Position numbers and translations under genes: made by a program. From Pseudomonadota bacterium (lineage in GTDB: Bacteria; Pseudomonadota; Gammaproteobacteria; Burkholderiales; Burkholderiaceae_B): 7,175 bases of DNA. Within the stretch, counting starts at the first letter, position 1. Each line of letters starts with the position of its first letter. The notes under the pieces are model-generated. The model did no database searches and was not told the origin of the DNA. It saw only the letters and a program-made list of their open reading frames with translations. Positions 6,592 through 7,175 of the stretch are shown piece by piece. The stretch is taken from contig JAEZGR010000283.1 of assembly GCA_023437255.1 (NCBI GenBank), positions 1 through 7,175 of the forward strand. Reading direction: 5' to 3'.

Positions 6592-7175
6592 TCAGCTGCG
6601 TTTTTCTCCACCCAGTGCGGCCACCAGGTCGTCGAGCAGGCGGGCCAGCTCGCCACACATCAGCATGAAATCGGAGTCGAATTGCTCGGCTTCGTCGTGC
6701 GACGGAATACGGCCTTCCTGCAAGACGTCGAGCGGCGCGACGCGTTTGATGTCCAGACCATCGGTCATGACAAACGACACGCGATCGGCCCATGTGAGCG
6801 CCAGGCGCGTGCATTGTTTGCCCGCCTGGACGTGCTTGCGCACATCGTCGATCTCCACGGTCTGCCTGACATATCGCACGGCTGCCCGCGTTTCGTTCGT
6901 GGAGCGCAGCTCCGTGTCCTGGTCGACGCTGAAATTGACGGGTGGCTCATCGCTGATGAGCCAGTTGGTCATGGCTGACGCCGGTGAGAGCTCCGTATAC
7001 AGCGGAATGACGGGGAAGGGGTCGAGCACCTTGGCCAGTGCCCCCATGACTTCGTCACTCTTGGCCGCCGCCCCGGCATCGATGACGAGCCAGTTGTTGC
7101 GGGTGTCGATCCACACGCGTGTGTCGCGATAGATGCTGAACGCCTTGGGCAGCAGTTCGTCGGTCACCTGTTCCT
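6592..7175 (-). CDS. rdgC: Recombination-associated protein RdgC, C-terminal part (5' end outside window)
   Basis: Read on the - strand, the frame is open to the window edge, giving 193 complete codons before the TGA at 6592-6594. E. coli RdgC is 303 residues, so about the last two thirds are visible. Family-typical segments in order are [70 protein letters not shown], and [20 protein letters not shown] ending GGEKRS. These follow the E. coli protein closely (LLPRAF, WIDTVNG, HIEAGKVVTKLALDW, RFDADFILMTGELA). RdgC forms a ring-shaped dimer on double-stranded DNA, is nucleoid-associated and modulates RecA-dependent recombination; in Neisseria it affects pilin antigenic variation. A GTG at 7165-7167 is an internal valine, not the start. 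The gene converges on pyrB with 40 bases between the stops, and its promoter lies beyond the window. Confidence 0.93.
   Translation of the reverse strand, partial: EQVTDELLPKAFSIYRDTRVWIDTRNNWLVIDAGAAAKSDEVMGALAKVLDPFPVIPLYTELSPASAMTNWLISDEPPVNFSVDQDTELRSTNETRAAVRYVRQTVEIDDVRKHVQAGKQCTRLALTWADRVSFVMTDGLDIKRVAPLDVLQEGRIPSHDEAEQFDSDFMLMCGELARLLDDLVAALGGEKRS

Noticed and set aside
6554..7132. Open frames on the + strand opposite rdgC
   Set aside because: The - strand reading matches RdgC over its whole visible length, so the + strand frames are shadows.
7165..7167. GTG on the - strand as the rdgC start
   Set aside because: The frame stays open to the window edge and the RdgC family has over 100 residues before this point, so it is an internal valine codon.

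Overview
This window is an ordinary-looking stretch of GC-rich proteobacterial chromosome. The gene set and protein flavour fit a beta-proteobacterium, perhaps of the Bordetella/Achromobacter (Alcaligenaceae) type. That assignment is an inference from recalled family resemblance, not a database result. There are no insertion sequences, tRNA or rRNA genes, CRISPR arrays or signs of recent transfer. Coding density is high; the longest non-coding gap is 117 bases.

Left part (1-4460, + strand): the C-terminal part of a bacterial alpha-2-macroglobulin (YfhM type, thioester motif CLEQ) is followed almost without a gap by a complete penicillin-binding protein 1C (pbpC). This is the known periplasmic pair in which a protease-trapping macroglobulin is made alongside a bifunctional peptidoglycan synthase, presumably to protect and repair the envelope after damage. 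The close spacing suggests translational coupling.

Middle (4542-5138, + strand): a 198-residue lipoprotein. After a Pro/Gln/Ala/Thr-rich linker, its C-terminal domain strongly resembles the P1 head subdomain of the SecD translocase subunit. It is a free-standing, membrane-anchored version with no translocase membrane domain.

Right part (5139-7175): a 117-base regulatory gap with nested inverted repeats around an AT-rich core leads into pyrB (+ strand), encoding an aspartate carbamoyltransferase catalytic chain. This protein carries an additional N-terminal domain of about 75-85 residues that reads as a helix-turn-helix. The convergent gene at the right edge is the C-terminal part of rdgC (- strand), separated from pyrB by a hairpin that may terminate transcription.

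The most interesting part is the pyrB locus. A putative DNA-binding domain is fused to the enzyme of the first committed pyrimidine step, and dyad-symmetric operator-like sites lie directly upstream of the same gene. This suggests, without proving it, that the enzyme represses or senses its own promoter.
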